A stretch of 64,000 nucleotides of DNA, from contig CANMSE010000002.1 of the NCBI GenBank assembly GCA_947500555.1, positions 248,001 through 312,000 of the forward strand, written 5' to 3'. Source of the DNA: an uncultured Fulvivirga sp. GTDB lineage: Bacteria > Bacteroidota > Bacteroidia > Cytophagales > Cyclobacteriaceae. The notes under the pieces were generated by a model. The model was not told the DNA's origin. It worked only from the letters and a program-made list of their open reading frames with translations, and ran no database searches. Shown piece after piece: positions 8,219-16,921 of this stretch (its first letter is position 1; every line of letters starts with the position of its first letter). Made by a program: the position numbers and the translations under genes.

Positions 8219-9313
8219 ATGGGTTTCTTTAAAAAACTGGGATTTTTTAGTGCATTTATCTTTCCTGCTCTGGTAATTGGTGGGTATTACCTTGGAGGAT
8301 GGTGGAATTATATGGCCGTTATACATGCCTTCATCATCTTGCCAATCACAGATCAATTGTTTGGCATTGATACTACCAACGTGCCAAAGGAAAATGCTCC
8401 GTTAGTTTCCAGAGAATTCTACTACAGATTCATCACTTACATCTGGGCAATCTTTCAATTTGGTTTTGTCATTTGGGGCTGTTATGCCATAGCATCTGGC
8501 ACTTTAACCAGTTGGCCGGAATTCATAGGTTTTACCCTTGGCTTTGCAGTAGTAACGGGTGGGATTGGTATTACCGTTGCCCATGAACTGGGGCATAAAA
8601 AAGAGGAATTGGAGCGGTTTTATAGTAAACTATTATTAATGACGGTGTGCTACATGCATTTCTACATAGAGCACAACCGAGGGCATCATGTGCAGGTAGC
8701 TACTCCTGCCGACCCGGCTACTTCCAGAAAGAATGAAACCTTCTACGCCTTTTGGATACGCTCAGTAGTGAAAGGTTATATCCACTCCTGGCATTTGGAG
8801 AATGAGCGGTTAAAAAGAAAAGGTAAATCTGCTTTTAGCATTGACAATGCCATGATTTGGTATACACTTTTACCTATTCTATTTGGTGTGGCACTAACGG
8901 CTGTATTCAGTTGGTTAGTTGGCACCATCGTTTGGGCAGTGGCCATCTTCTTTTTCACACAAAGTATTTTGGCTTTCACCTTATTGGAGTTAGTGAATTA
9001 TGTAGAACATTATGGCATTCAGCGTAAAGAAGTAAGTCCTGGGCGATATGAGCGGGTTACTCCTATTCACTCCTGGAACTCAAGCCATGTAGTAAGTAAT
9101 TTCTTCTTATTTCAATTGCAACGACATTCAGATCATCATGCCAATGCCATTAAGCGGTACCAGGTGTTGGATCATTATGATGAAAGCCCGCAACTACCGG
9201 CCGGCTACTCCACCATGATTTTAATTGCTATGGTCCCCCCGTTATGGTTCAGTATGATGAACTATAGACTGGAAAAATGGCATGGCGAGCAGTTGGAAAC
9301 AGCTGCAGCTTAA
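8219..9313 (+). CDS. alkB: Alkane 1-monooxygenase, AlkB type
   Basis: AlkB hydroxylates the terminal carbon of medium-chain alkanes in the inner membrane, using two irons and electrons from rubredoxin. The 364 residues are usual for the family. All His boxes are present: HELGHK at 122-127, EHNRGHH at 151-157, the NYVEHYG signature at 260-266 and LQRHSDHH at 300-307. Several hydrophobic membrane segments occur between residues 7 and 120 and between 212 and 258. No rubredoxin or rubredoxin reductase gene is adjacent, so electron donors must be encoded elsewhere. A related substrate cannot be excluded. Confidence 0.93.
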   Translation: MGFFKKLGFFSAFIFPALVIGGYYLGGWWNYMAVIHAFIILPITDQLFGIDTTNVPKENAPLVSREFYYRFITYIWAIFQFGFVIWGCYAIASGTLTSWPEFIGFTLGFAVVTGGIGITVAHELGHKKEELERFYSKLLLMTVCYMHFYIEHNRGHHVQVATPADPATSRKNETFYAFWIRSVVKGYIHSWHLENERLKRKGKSAFSIDNAMIWYTLLPILFGVALTAVFSWLVGTIVWAVAIFFFTQSILAFTLLELVNYVEHYGIQRKEVSPGRYERVTPIHSWNSSHVVSNFFLFQLQRHSDHHANAIKRYQVLDHYDESPQLPAGYSTMILIAMVPPLWFSMMNYRLEKWHGEQLETAAA

Positions 9314-9358
9314 TCCAATAATAAATAACAACACCTTTTGTCCCGCTACAGGGATGTA

Positions 9359-9367
9359 TTGTAGCAC
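9359..9367. repeat. Left arm of an inverted repeat flanking a lipoprotein gene
   Basis: TTGTAGCAC, followed by ATAAC, lies 12 bases before the ATG at 9380. Its exact reverse complement, GTGCTACAA, is found directly after the stop codon of that gene (10214-10222). A gene framed this closely by an inverted repeat looks like a mobile cassette. Confidence 0.45.
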
Positions 9368-9379
9368 ATAACAAAGATT

Positions 9380-10210
9380 ATGAAAAAATTAATATTGATA
9401 GGGTTTGTGTTGATATCAACATCTTGTTCAAAAGATGATAATGTAACACCCACAATAGAAAATTCAGTAGATTATTTATTTGAAGATGGATTTGAAACCA
9501 CAGGGAATGATTTGTTAGAATTATTCCCAAATGATGAAAGCAGGTGGAGCAATTTACAACAGGTAGACCCTGATAGTGGAGAGAATGAAATTGATATAGA
9601 AAGTACCATAACTTACGAGGGAAATAACTCCTTAAGAATTTATGCAGAAGCATCCGACAACACGCTGTCCAAAGCTGACATAGAAAAAAGTGGATTCAGT
9701 GCTCCAGAAGGTTCGACAGTAAGTATCAGTGCAAACTTTTACATAGCATCCTTAGAAAACTTAGAAAACCTATTATTAATTGATTTAGAATGTTGTTCAT
9801 GTTGGGATCCAACTGTCCCAAATAATCAATGCCCTGGAATAAGATTGATGATGAAAGACAATGACCATTTATCTATAGAAAGGGGTAAAATACTGAGTTC
9901 TACTATTGTGCAATCAAATGTTGCGTTTCCTAGAAATGAGTGGGTAAATGTAGTTTGGGAAATGAAATTATCTCAAGATGATGTTGGCATAAATAAGCTT
10001 TTAATAAATAATCAAGAAGTTATCTCGGAAAATGGAATAAATATGCCAAATGTAAGTCTCTTTGAAACTGAGTTCGCGAATAATGGAATCGACTTTGAAT
10101 TGCTAGAACCATTATTTTACGAACGGTTCCAAATTGGAGCAACTGCAAATCCTACGGAATTTGGTATTGAGCTGTTCGTTGATGATGTTAAATTTGAAAT
10201 TACTGAATAA
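9380..10210 (+). CDS. Lipoprotein, lectin-like, function unknown
   Basis: The protein has 276 residues with a lipoprotein signal (lipobox STSC, Cys near residue 16) followed by acidic residues. The body has the alternating strands and YEGNNSLRIYAE / FYERFQIGA pattern of concanavalin-like sandwich proteins, such as LamG or polysaccharide-lyase-like folds. I do not recognise a named family. It is more AT-rich than alkB before it, and it is bounded by an inverted repeat (9359-9367 and 10214-10222), which suggests it arrived as a unit. Confidence 0.7.
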   Translation: MKKLILIGFVLISTSCSKDDNVTPTIENSVDYLFEDGFETTGNDLLELFPNDESRWSNLQQVDPDSGENEIDIESTITYEGNNSLRIYAEASDNTLSKADIEKSGFSAPEGSTVSISANFYIASLENLENLLLIDLECCSCWDPTVPNNQCPGIRLMMKDNDHLSIERGKILSSTIVQSNVAFPRNEWVNVVWEMKLSQDDVGINKLLINNQEVISENGINMPNVSLFETEFANNGIDFELLEPLFYERFQIGATANPTEFGIELFVDDVKFEITE

Positions 10211-10213
10211 AAC

Positions 10214-10222
10214 GTGCTACAA
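10214..10222. repeat. Right arm of the inverted repeat flanking the lipoprotein gene
   Basis: GTGCTACAA follows the stop codon at 10208-10210 after three bases and is the exact reverse complement of 9359-9367. The following 60 bases contain CCTAAGC and GCTTAG, which could form a further hairpin. Confidence 0.45.
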
Positions 10223-10280
10223 TGACTATAATGCACAGGCCTAAGCAACCAAACCGTTACTAGGGCTTAGTATCAATAAT

Positions 10281-10808
10281 GTGAAAACCTTGATAGAGAC
10301 AGAAAGATTGTTGTTAAGGAAAATTACCCTGGATGATAAAGAGGAACTGTTTAGGTTGCATTCTGACCCGGAGGTACAAAAGTATACGGGGGAACCTGTA
10401 GTTGAATCTATAGAAGAAATAGAAAAGACGATACGGACGAGAATTAATGACTATGAGAAGTATGGGTAAGGAAGATGGGCTACTTTTCTAAAAAATGGGA
10501 TGCAATTTGTAGGTTGGGCCGGTTTAGCATATCTACCAGAATTTGATGAAATTGACCTTGGCTATAGATTCTTGCCAGAATTTTGGGGGTCAGGTTTAGC
10601 AACAGAAGCTTCTCGTGCAATTTTGACTTAAGGATTTGAAAAACTCAAGTTGAAAAAGATAATTGCGATAGCAATGAAAGAAAATAAAGCATCGATCAGA
10701 GTGATGGAAAAAGTAGGGATGGAATTCGACAAGTTAGCTCCCTATGAACCTGGCAGTGAAGAAGCTGTGTGATATTGGTGTGACCAAAAGCTTTTATCAA
10801 AAAATAAA
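10281..10808 (+). pseudogene. GNAT acetyltransferase (RimJ/RimL type), inactivated by three stops
   Basis: One continuous frame from GTG 10281 reads as a complete GNAT N-acetyltransferase of about 175 residues, from TERLLLRKITLDD to YWCDQKLLSKK. It includes the acetyl-CoA-binding region FWGSGLATEAS and the VMEKVGME motif. The frame is broken by TAA at 10467-10469, TAA at 10629-10631 and TGA at 10770-10772, with no frameshift. The second and third stops fall where the family would be expected to have Tyr and Trp, one base change away from each. The gene looks recently inactivated. Confidence 0.85.
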
Positions 10809-10909
10809 CGTCATTAACGAGCGTTTATTCAAAAAGTTTATACTTCTAGAGCGTTACATAACATCTTAGTCCACGCGCTACCCTCCTTGGTATTCTCTAC
10901 CTTTGTTGC

Positions 10910-12223
10910 ATGGGAGGAAAAAATAAAGATGAGAAGGCTATACTAAGTAAGCTGGGAATAGCAGCATTAAATCCCATGCAAAAAGAAGCACAAGAGGCCA
11001 TCTCTTCTTCCTCTGAAGTGGTCTTACTCTCGCCAACGGGCACCGGTAAAACACTTGCTTTTTTATTACCCATTATAGCAGCACTCGACCCTGAGCTCAA
11101 TGAAGTACAAGTATTGATACTCGTTCCTTCCAGGGAGCTTGCCATCCAGATTGAGCAGGTAACCAGGGAAATGGGAAGCGGATTTAAAATCAATGCGGTG
11201 TATGGTGGCAGAGCCGGCTCTAAAGATAGAATGGAATTAAAGCACCCGCCAGCCATTTTAATTGGCACCCCTGGAAGAGTAGCTGACCATATCAGAAGAG
11301 AAACCATTTCGACCAGCCATATCAAAACATTGATACTCGATGAGTTTGACAAATCGTTGGAAGTAGGTTTTGCGAGTGAAATGAGAGAAATTCTGGCGGA
11401 CTTAGGTGCTATAGAAAAGAAGGTATTAACTTCCGCGACACAACGAATAGCGATTCCTGATTTTATTGGAATCAGAAATGCCAAATATCTCAACTTTCTT
11501 AGCGAAACGAGTCAACAACTAAAATTGAAGACAGTCGATTCTTCCAGTCAAGACAAGTTGGAAACATTGGCACAATTGCTTCAAAATATTGGCGATCAGA
11601 GTGGTATTGTATTTTGTAATCTAAAAGATAGCATCCAGGTAGTCAGTGATTATCTTAATGATAAGCGTATTGATCATGCCAGCTTTTATGGTGGATTAGA
11701 ACAAATTGACAGGGAACGGGCGTTGATCAAATTCAGGAATGGCACCTCCCGTGTACTGCTTGCAACAGATCTGGCTGCAAGAGGAATCGATGTCCCTGAC
11801 CTGGATTATATCATTCACTACGAACTACCTTTTAAAGAGACTGAATTTGTCCATAGAAATGGTCGTACGGCTCGAATGAAAAGTGAAGGAACTGCTTACC
11901 TACTAAAGTGGGAAAACGAATCTCTGCCTCATTTCATCAAAGGGGATGAACCATTCGTTATGAATCCTGAGGGTAAAAAAGCTGCTATGGAGTGGGAAAC
12001 ACTTTTCATTTCTGGTGGTAGAAAAGACAAAATATCTAAAGGAGATATTGCCGGTTTATTCATGAAACAGGGAGCACTCAATAAAGATGAACTTGGAGTG
12101 ATTAAGTTAAAGCAAGACTGCGCCTTTGTATCAGTACCTCGCACTAAAACTGACCAACTGATTCAGGAGTTAAACAACAGCAGACTGAAGAAGAAAAAAG
12201 TAAGAATAAGTCTGCTAAGTTGA
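10910..12223 (+). CDS. DEAD/DEAH-box RNA helicase with DbpA-like C-terminus
   Basis: This ATP-dependent RNA helicase has 437 residues. Motif I is SPTGTGKT (41-48), motif Ia PSRELA, motif II DEFD (144-147) in place of DEAD, motif III SAT (175-177) and motif VI HRNGRTAR. The last 70 residues resemble the DbpA RNA-binding domain, which targets 23S rRNA in E. coli DbpA, so a role in ribosome assembly is plausible. TACCTTTG stands four bases before the ATG, so the mRNA may be leaderless. Confidence 0.93.
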   Translation: MGGKNKDEKAILSKLGIAALNPMQKEAQEAISSSSEVVLLSPTGTGKTLAFLLPIIAALDPELNEVQVLILVPSRELAIQIEQVTREMGSGFKINAVYGGRAGSKDRMELKHPPAILIGTPGRVADHIRRETISTSHIKTLILDEFDKSLEVGFASEMREILADLGAIEKKVLTSATQRIAIPDFIGIRNAKYLNFLSETSQQLKLKTVDSSSQDKLETLAQLLQNIGDQSGIVFCNLKDSIQVVSDYLNDKRIDHASFYGGLEQIDRERALIKFRNGTSRVLLATDLAARGIDVPDLDYIIHYELPFKETEFVHRNGRTARMKSEGTAYLLKWENESLPHFIKGDEPFVMNPEGKKAAMEWETLFISGGRKDKISKGDIAGLFMKQGALNKDELGVIKLKQDCAFVSVPRTKTDQLIQELNNSRLKKKKVRISLLS

Positions 12224-12287
12224 GAATGTCAATTTCTTGAAACAACATGTTATTTTTATAAAACGGAGTCTTTTAACTTAATTACTC

Positions 12288-12521
12288 ATGGATACACCAA
12301 ACCCGGAACAAGCCAACAATCCATTACATGGTTTAAAATTGGCAGTCATCATTGAACGATTGGTAGACGAGTATGGATGGGAAGAGTTAGGTAGTATCAT
12401 CAACATTAGGTGTTTCAATCATGATCCTTCCATTAAATCGAGCCTAAAGTTTCTGAGGAGAACGCCATGGGCCAGGGATAAGGTAGAACGGCTTTATTTA
12501 AAAAAGGTCAGTAAAAAGTAA
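12288..12521 (+). CDS. VF530-family DNA-binding protein
   Basis: The protein is 77 residues, close to the size of the VF530 (DUF2132) family. The core runs from [19 protein letters not shown] to [15 protein letters not shown], which contains the family's W-E-E-L, C-F and [16 protein letters not shown] sequence. The founding member was described as binding DNA. The cellular role is unknown. It is followed at 16 bases by a pentapeptide-repeat gene, so the two may be co-transcribed. Confidence 0.88.
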   Translation: MDTPNPEQANNPLHGLKLAVIIERLVDEYGWEELGSIINIRCFNHDPSIKSSLKFLRRTPWARDKVERLYLKKVSKK

Positions 12522-12537
12522 AGATTAATACATTCTC

Positions 12538-13110
12538 ATGTCAAATTCTTACTACTACGATCAGACGTTTACAAAACAAGACTATACTAATTCTCCACTG
12601 GAAAAAGGGAGTTACGAGTATTGTACCTTTAAGTCATGCAATTTTGAGAAAGCTGATTTAGCTCATATTAAATTCACTGAGTGTGAATTCACTGAGTGTA
12701 ATCTGAGCATGGCTAACATCTCTGATGTGGTTTTTCAGGATACTAAATTCTTTGACTGTAAGATGCTCGGACTTCATTTTGATCATTGTAATTCTTTTGG
12801 GTTCTCCCCTTCTTTCAAAAATTGTGTGCTAAACGAAGGTATCTTTTACCAACGCAGTTTAAAACGTACTTTATTCAAAGATTGTCAACTTAAACATGTG
12901 GATTTTGGAGAAGCTGACTTAACAGGTGCTATTTTCGATAATTGCGACTTGCTGGATTCTATATTTGACCAGACAAATCTGGAGAAAGCCGACCTTTCAA
13001 CTTCTTACAACTTCATTATCTCCCCGGATAATAACAAGCTTACAAAAGCAGTATTTTCAAAAGAAAGCCTGAGTGGATTGCTGGCCCATCTAGACCTTAA
13101 AATAGTCTAG
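12538..13110 (+). CDS. Pentapeptide repeat protein
   Basis: The 190 residues contain successive five-residue units of the A(D/N)LXX type, for example CNFEKADLAHIKF, FTECNLSMANISD and VDFGEADLTGAIFDNCDL. Such repeats fold into a right-handed quadrilateral beta helix. Some relatives (Qnr, MfpA) bind DNA gyrase, but many have no known role. The central part (residues 60-120) departs from the strict repeat. No signal peptide is visible, so it is cytoplasmic. Confidence 0.9.
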   Translation: MSNSYYYDQTFTKQDYTNSPLEKGSYEYCTFKSCNFEKADLAHIKFTECEFTECNLSMANISDVVFQDTKFFDCKMLGLHFDHCNSFGFSPSFKNCVLNEGIFYQRSLKRTLFKDCQLKHVDFGEADLTGAIFDNCDLLDSIFDQTNLEKADLSTSYNFIISPDNNKLTKAVFSKESLSGLLAHLDLKIV

Positions 13111-13245
13111 ATATTCTACTGGCAGTAAAGTCATATGTGGAAAAAATTACACATTTTTCAAAGTTATTCTACACATCTGGTGCTTCCAACCTACTATATC
13201 GATAAATAAGCCGTTGGAATACTTTCTGCAACTATTGAAGTAATT

Positions 13246-13758
13246 ATGGAAAATTTAACAATAGATAAAAAAACGAAGAAAAGAACATTTGTAAAACTAG
13301 GTTATTCGAAACTGGAGACGGTGGAATTGGTCAACTCAATGAATCAATTATTGGCTGATTACAGTGTGCATTATCAAAAGCTACGAAACTTTCATTGGAA
13401 TGTGGTCGGAGCAGAATTTTTCGATATTCATGAGAAATTTGAGGATCAATACAATGCCGTCAAAGTCGCTATTGACGATGTAGCTGAACGAATACGAATA
13501 TTTGGTCTAACACCTTTCAGCACAATGAAAGAATACATTGAAAATGCTGAAATTAAAGAAGTAGGGACAGATTTTAAAGCCATGGATATGGTGAAAGAGA
13601 TCATTAAGGATTATGAAATTCTTTTAGGTCAAATGTTTAATGTAGTGGAGTTAGCAATTGAACACGGTGATAGCGGAACTGAAGACATGATTAAAGGTTT
13701 CATCAAGCAAGTAGAGAAAAATCACTGGATGATGAGCTCATTTGCTACAGAAGCATAA
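13246..13758 (+). CDS. dps: Dps-family ferritin-like protein
   Basis: Dps proteins form 12-subunit shells that bind DNA, oxidise Fe(II) with H2O2 and store iron. The 170 residues include the inter-subunit ferroxidase residues H50 (NFHWNV), H62 and E66 (IHEKFED), D77 and E81 (DDVAERI), all expected by the family. A Lys-rich N-terminal tail (KKTKKRTFVK) may bind DNA. A YtxH-domain gene follows 63 bases later and then a strong terminator, so the two probably form one stress transcript. Confidence 0.93.
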   Translation: MENLTIDKKTKKRTFVKLGYSKLETVELVNSMNQLLADYSVHYQKLRNFHWNVVGAEFFDIHEKFEDQYNAVKVAIDDVAERIRIFGLTPFSTMKEYIENAEIKEVGTDFKAMDMVKEIIKDYEILLGQMFNVVELAIEHGDSGTEDMIKGFIKQVEKNHWMMSSFATEA

Positions 13759-13821
13759 TCCTACGTATCAGTGAAGAAAGGTTTGAAAGTCTCAAACTAT
13801 CCTAATTAAAAAATAATTGAA

Positions 13822-14085
13822 ATGAATATATCAAAAATAATATTAGCGTCTTCTTTAGGTCTTGCAGCAGGTACCCTTACAGGTATTTTGTCAGCGCCAA
13901 GAAGCGGCAAAAGAACTAGAAAATTTATCTCTGATGAAGTCAAAGCGAAAATGACTAAGTTGGAATACGAAACAGAAAAGAAAATGGGGGAATTGAAACA
14001 GACGTATAACGAAAAGTTAGATGCCTTTACAACACAAGGAAAATCATTTTTAGATAAAACACATGAAAAAGTTTCATTGAATTAA
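13822..14085 (+). CDS. YtxH-domain small membrane protein
   Basis: The 87-residue protein has an N-terminal hydrophobic helix with Gly (LGLAAGTLTGILSAP) and the PRSGKRTR turn typical of the YtxH/gas-vesicle-like family, followed by a charged coiled-coil-like helix. The family is linked to general stress in Bacillus, but its mechanism is unknown. It lies between dps and a terminator. Confidence 0.82.
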   Translation: MNISKIILASSLGLAAGTLTGILSAPRSGKRTRKFISDEVKAKMTKLEYETEKKMGELKQTYNEKLDAFTTQGKSFLDKTHEKVSLN

Positions 14086-14106
14086 TCAATAAGTTTTGCA
14101 TGGAAG

Positions 14107-14136
14107 AAAAAGCAGCTAGTACTAGCTGCTTTTTTG
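14107..14136 (+). terminator. Strong intrinsic terminator after dps-ytxH
   Basis: AGCAGCTAGT directly abuts ACTAGCTGCT (14111-14130), with flanking A and T runs, giving a 28-base perfect palindrome. It ends the dps-ytxH transcript and could work in either direction. Confidence 0.88.
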
Positions 14137-14314
14137 TTTATAATCTATTTTTCCGAGCTTACAATGTAACTAGACTAAGCTTTAAAGTAGTCTTTCGTGT
14201 AAATCTTGCCTCAGTAGATAGGTAGTTGTTCCATATAAAATCTATCTTAACGTCAATAGCTATAAATATGCTGCAAGGCTTGTTTGAAAAAGCTAGCAAT
14301 GGAGCAATACGATT

Positions 14315-15220
14315 ATGGCTGACAAACAAGATTTAGATTTTACCTACACTACTATAGACGAAATATTTCGTCTAAGTATAAGCGAAACGGGAGACTACAG
14401 TGGAGCCAAATACGATGGAGATTTTTCCATGTCTTTAGAGGCGGCACAAACCAGAAAACATGAGTTTATTGCCGACAGTTTGCATATCAAAAAAGGAAGC
14501 AAGGTGTTGGACATGGCCTGTGGTTGGGGTCCTTTTTCCAATCACATAACTAAAGACAGAGGCGCAGAAAGTCTTGGATTAACCCTTTCGGAAGGACAAG
14601 CCGCTGCATGTCGTAAAAATGGACTAAATGTAATTGTAAAAGATTGTCGCTATATCAAACCGGAAGACTTTGGAACATTCGATGCTATTGTATGTATAGG
14701 TGGGTTGGAGCATTTCTGCTCAGTAGAAGAATGGAAAGCTGGCAATCAGGAAAAAGTATATACTGATTTTTTTAATACATTAAATGACCTTTTACCCGTT
14801 GGTGGGCGATTTTATATGCAGACCATGACGTTTAGCAAGAATATGCTTCCATTAGAAGACATAGATGTAGACGCGGAAAAAGGATCCGCCTCACACATAT
14901 TGGCATTGATGATGAAGGAATTTCCTGGTTCATGGCTTCCCTACGGACCAGAAATGGTAATAAAAAACGCACTCCCGAAATTCAAGCTCATCTCTCAAAG
15001 TAGTGGCCGACTTGACTATATAGAAACTATCAATGAGTGGCGTAAGAAATTTCGAAAATTCAGCCTTCGCAAGTATTGGTTATACCTCTCATTAATTCCA
15101 AAGTATATTACCGATAAGGAGTTTCGTCATCAGGTAGCTATATTTAAAATAAGTCCTAATAAAGTATGTTTCGAGAGAGAGATTATGGATCACTTTCGCC
15201 TTGTGTTTGAGAAAGTATAG
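14315..15220 (+). CDS. SAM methyltransferase, cyclopropane fatty acid synthase-like
   Basis: The 301 residues contain a class I methyltransferase fold. The SAM-binding motif I is VLDMACGWGPFSNH near residues 64-77, followed by LGLTLSEGQ, which is typical of the CFA/mycolic acid cyclopropane synthase family. These enzymes methylate or cyclopropanate unsaturated fatty acyl chains in phospholipids. The protein is shorter than E. coli Cfa (about 380) because the N-terminal domain is missing. The exact substrate is therefore uncertain. It faces the next gene tail to tail. Confidence 0.85.
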   Translation: MADKQDLDFTYTTIDEIFRLSISETGDYSGAKYDGDFSMSLEAAQTRKHEFIADSLHIKKGSKVLDMACGWGPFSNHITKDRGAESLGLTLSEGQAAACRKNGLNVIVKDCRYIKPEDFGTFDAIVCIGGLEHFCSVEEWKAGNQEKVYTDFFNTLNDLLPVGGRFYMQTMTFSKNMLPLEDIDVDAEKGSASHILALMMKEFPGSWLPYGPEMVIKNALPKFKLISQSSGRLDYIETINEWRKKFRKFSLRKYWLYLSLIPKYITDKEFRHQVAIFKISPNKVCFEREIMDHFRLVFEKV

Positions 15221-15229
15221 GCCCAGGGC

Positions 15230-16357
15230 TTATTTCTTATATGTTATTCTATAAACCACTCCCTTATAATCATCACTAATTAATAGTGAGCCGTCCTTTA
15301 ATTCTATGACATCAACGGGTCTGCCACTGACATCTTGAGAGCTGTTGTCTAACCACCCATCTGCGAATACTTCGGCTTTTGTAGCTCTACCATTTTCAAT
15401 ATTTACATGCATGATGCGATAGCCAATTTTAGAAGAACGGTTCCAACTGCCGTGTTGGGCAACAAAAATATCTCCCTTATAAGAAGATGGAAACATGTCT
15501 CCCTCATAAAAATGCATACCAAGAGGGGCGGTATGCGCTTTGAAATTGTACATTGGCTTTACAAATTCACTACAATGTCTTTTACCGCCAAATTCAGGAT
15601 CAGCGATATCCCCACCATGACAATAAGGGTAGCCGAAGTGCTGATTTTCTTTAGTCACTTTATTGAGTTCACAAGGAGGAAAATTATCGCCCATCATATC
15701 TCTGCCATTATCTGTAAACCATAAATTACCCGTTTCAGGGTTCCAATCGAAACCTACTGTATTTCTTACTCCGCTGGCCACTATTTCCATATTGGAGCCA
15801 TCAGCATTTATTCTGGTGATGCTGGCATAAATCTCATCACTTTCACAGATATTACATGGCGCTCCAACCGGTACATATAATTTACCATCAGGTCCAAAAG
15901 CTATATACTTCCATCCATGATGTCCTTCAGTCGGATACTGATCGTAAACCACCTCATATGAAGGGTTTTCAAGATTTTGTTCAATATTTTTAAATCGTAA
16001 TATTCTGCTTATCTCGGCCACATACAGATCACCATCTTTAAAAGCTACTCCATTAGGAACCTTTAACCCAGAAGCTAGAACATACTTCTTCTCTGCCTTT
16101 CCATCATTATCTAAATCTTGAAGTGCATATACTTTATCTTCTGCTCTATTACCTACGAACACCGTTCCAGATGGGCTTAACGCTAAGGAACGTGCATTGT
16201 CTACCTTGGCATATTCTGAAATAGTGAAACCATTTGGGACATTAATACCGGAGATAGAAGTGGATTCTATCACATCTTTCGTATCCGGAGCCTCTTCATT
16301 ATTTGATTGGCAGGCCATTAAAGCTAGTATGCTAAGTATAAGCTGAATCGCATTCAT
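15230..16357 (-). CDS. Sorbosone/glucose dehydrogenase-like lipoprotein (beta-propeller)
   Basis: The 375 residues start with a lipoprotein signal (LALMAC, Cys about 16). The body is a six-bladed propeller of the PQQ-dependent soluble glucose/L-sorbosone dehydrogenase family. Visible signatures are GHHGWKYIAFGPDGKLYVP, ASGVRNTVGFDWNP, WFTDNGRD and AQHGSWNRS. The family oxidises sugars with PQQ at the cell envelope, but many members have no proven substrate. The gene runs convergent to the methyltransferase. Confidence 0.87.
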   Translation of the reverse strand: MNAIQLILSILALMACQSNNEEAPDTKDVIESTSISGINVPNGFTISEYAKVDNARSLALSPSGTVFVGNRAEDKVYALQDLDNDGKAEKKYVLASGLKVPNGVAFKDGDLYVAEISRILRFKNIEQNLENPSYEVVYDQYPTEGHHGWKYIAFGPDGKLYVPVGAPCNICESDEIYASITRINADGSNMEIVASGVRNTVGFDWNPETGNLWFTDNGRDMMGDNFPPCELNKVTKENQHFGYPYCHGGDIADPEFGGKRHCSEFVKPMYNFKAHTAPLGMHFYEGDMFPSSYKGDIFVAQHGSWNRSSKIGYRIMHVNIENGRATKAEVFADGWLDNSSQDVSGRPVDVIELKDGSLLISDDYKGVVYRITYKK

Positions 16358-16451
16358 GTATTAAAGATAGTTTAAAGGAAAGACAGTCAAAAAAATTAAA
16401 ACTAACATGACCTAACTTGTTGAACATTTCAAGCTTTGCTAAATTCAATAA

Positions 16452-16913
16452 ATGAAGATAATTGACTTGAATCAACTGCCCGATAATGTAGAAGGCAAAA
16501 AAATAACCAAACGGCATGCATCTTTGCAAACACTGCTCTTAGAGTTGCGCAACAAAGAACTCCCAAGTGAAATTATTAATGAGATAAACGCCAAAATACG
16601 AGGTGTTAATGATGATACTTCTGATGTGAAATCTATGATCAAAGAATATAGAAGAGTCCATAAGGAGGTTTTAACATTATTATTAAAAGAATTAAAATGG
16701 GTTCCTAAACACTATTATCAAACCATATGGATGAGCCTGGGAATGGCCTTTGGTGTTCCTTTGGGTGTAGTATTCGGGAGTGTCATTAGCAATATGGGCA
16801 TGCTAGGTATAGGCATACCTATTGGAATGGCTTTAGGAATGGCATTAGGGGCTTCTATGGATAAAAAAGCCTACGATGAAGGAAGACAACTAAATGTTGA
16901 TTCATTAATCTGA
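16452..16913 (+). CDS. Membrane protein with Gly/Met-rich hairpin, unknown
   Basis: I do not recognise the family. The 153 residues have an N-terminal helical, charged region (1-85) and two adjoining hydrophobic segments (about 90-112 and 116-137) rich in G and M with GxxxG spacing (GIPIGMALGMALGAS), like a glycine-zipper hairpin. The C-terminal tail is polar. It is a likely inner-membrane protein. It converges on the SDR gene with an 8-base gap. Confidence 0.72.
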   Translation: MKIIDLNQLPDNVEGKKITKRHASLQTLLLELRNKELPSEIINEINAKIRGVNDDTSDVKSMIKEYRRVHKEVLTLLLKELKWVPKHYYQTIWMSLGMAFGVPLGVVFGSVISNMGMLGIGIPIGMALGMALGASMDKKAYDEGRQLNVDSLI

Positions 16914-16921
16914 TATTTCTA

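Noticed and set aside
10211..10280. A classical integron attC site
   Set aside because: The inverted arms frame the gene, but neither the RYYYAAC/GTTRRRY boxes nor an integrase is seen, so only a cassette-like repeat is claimed.
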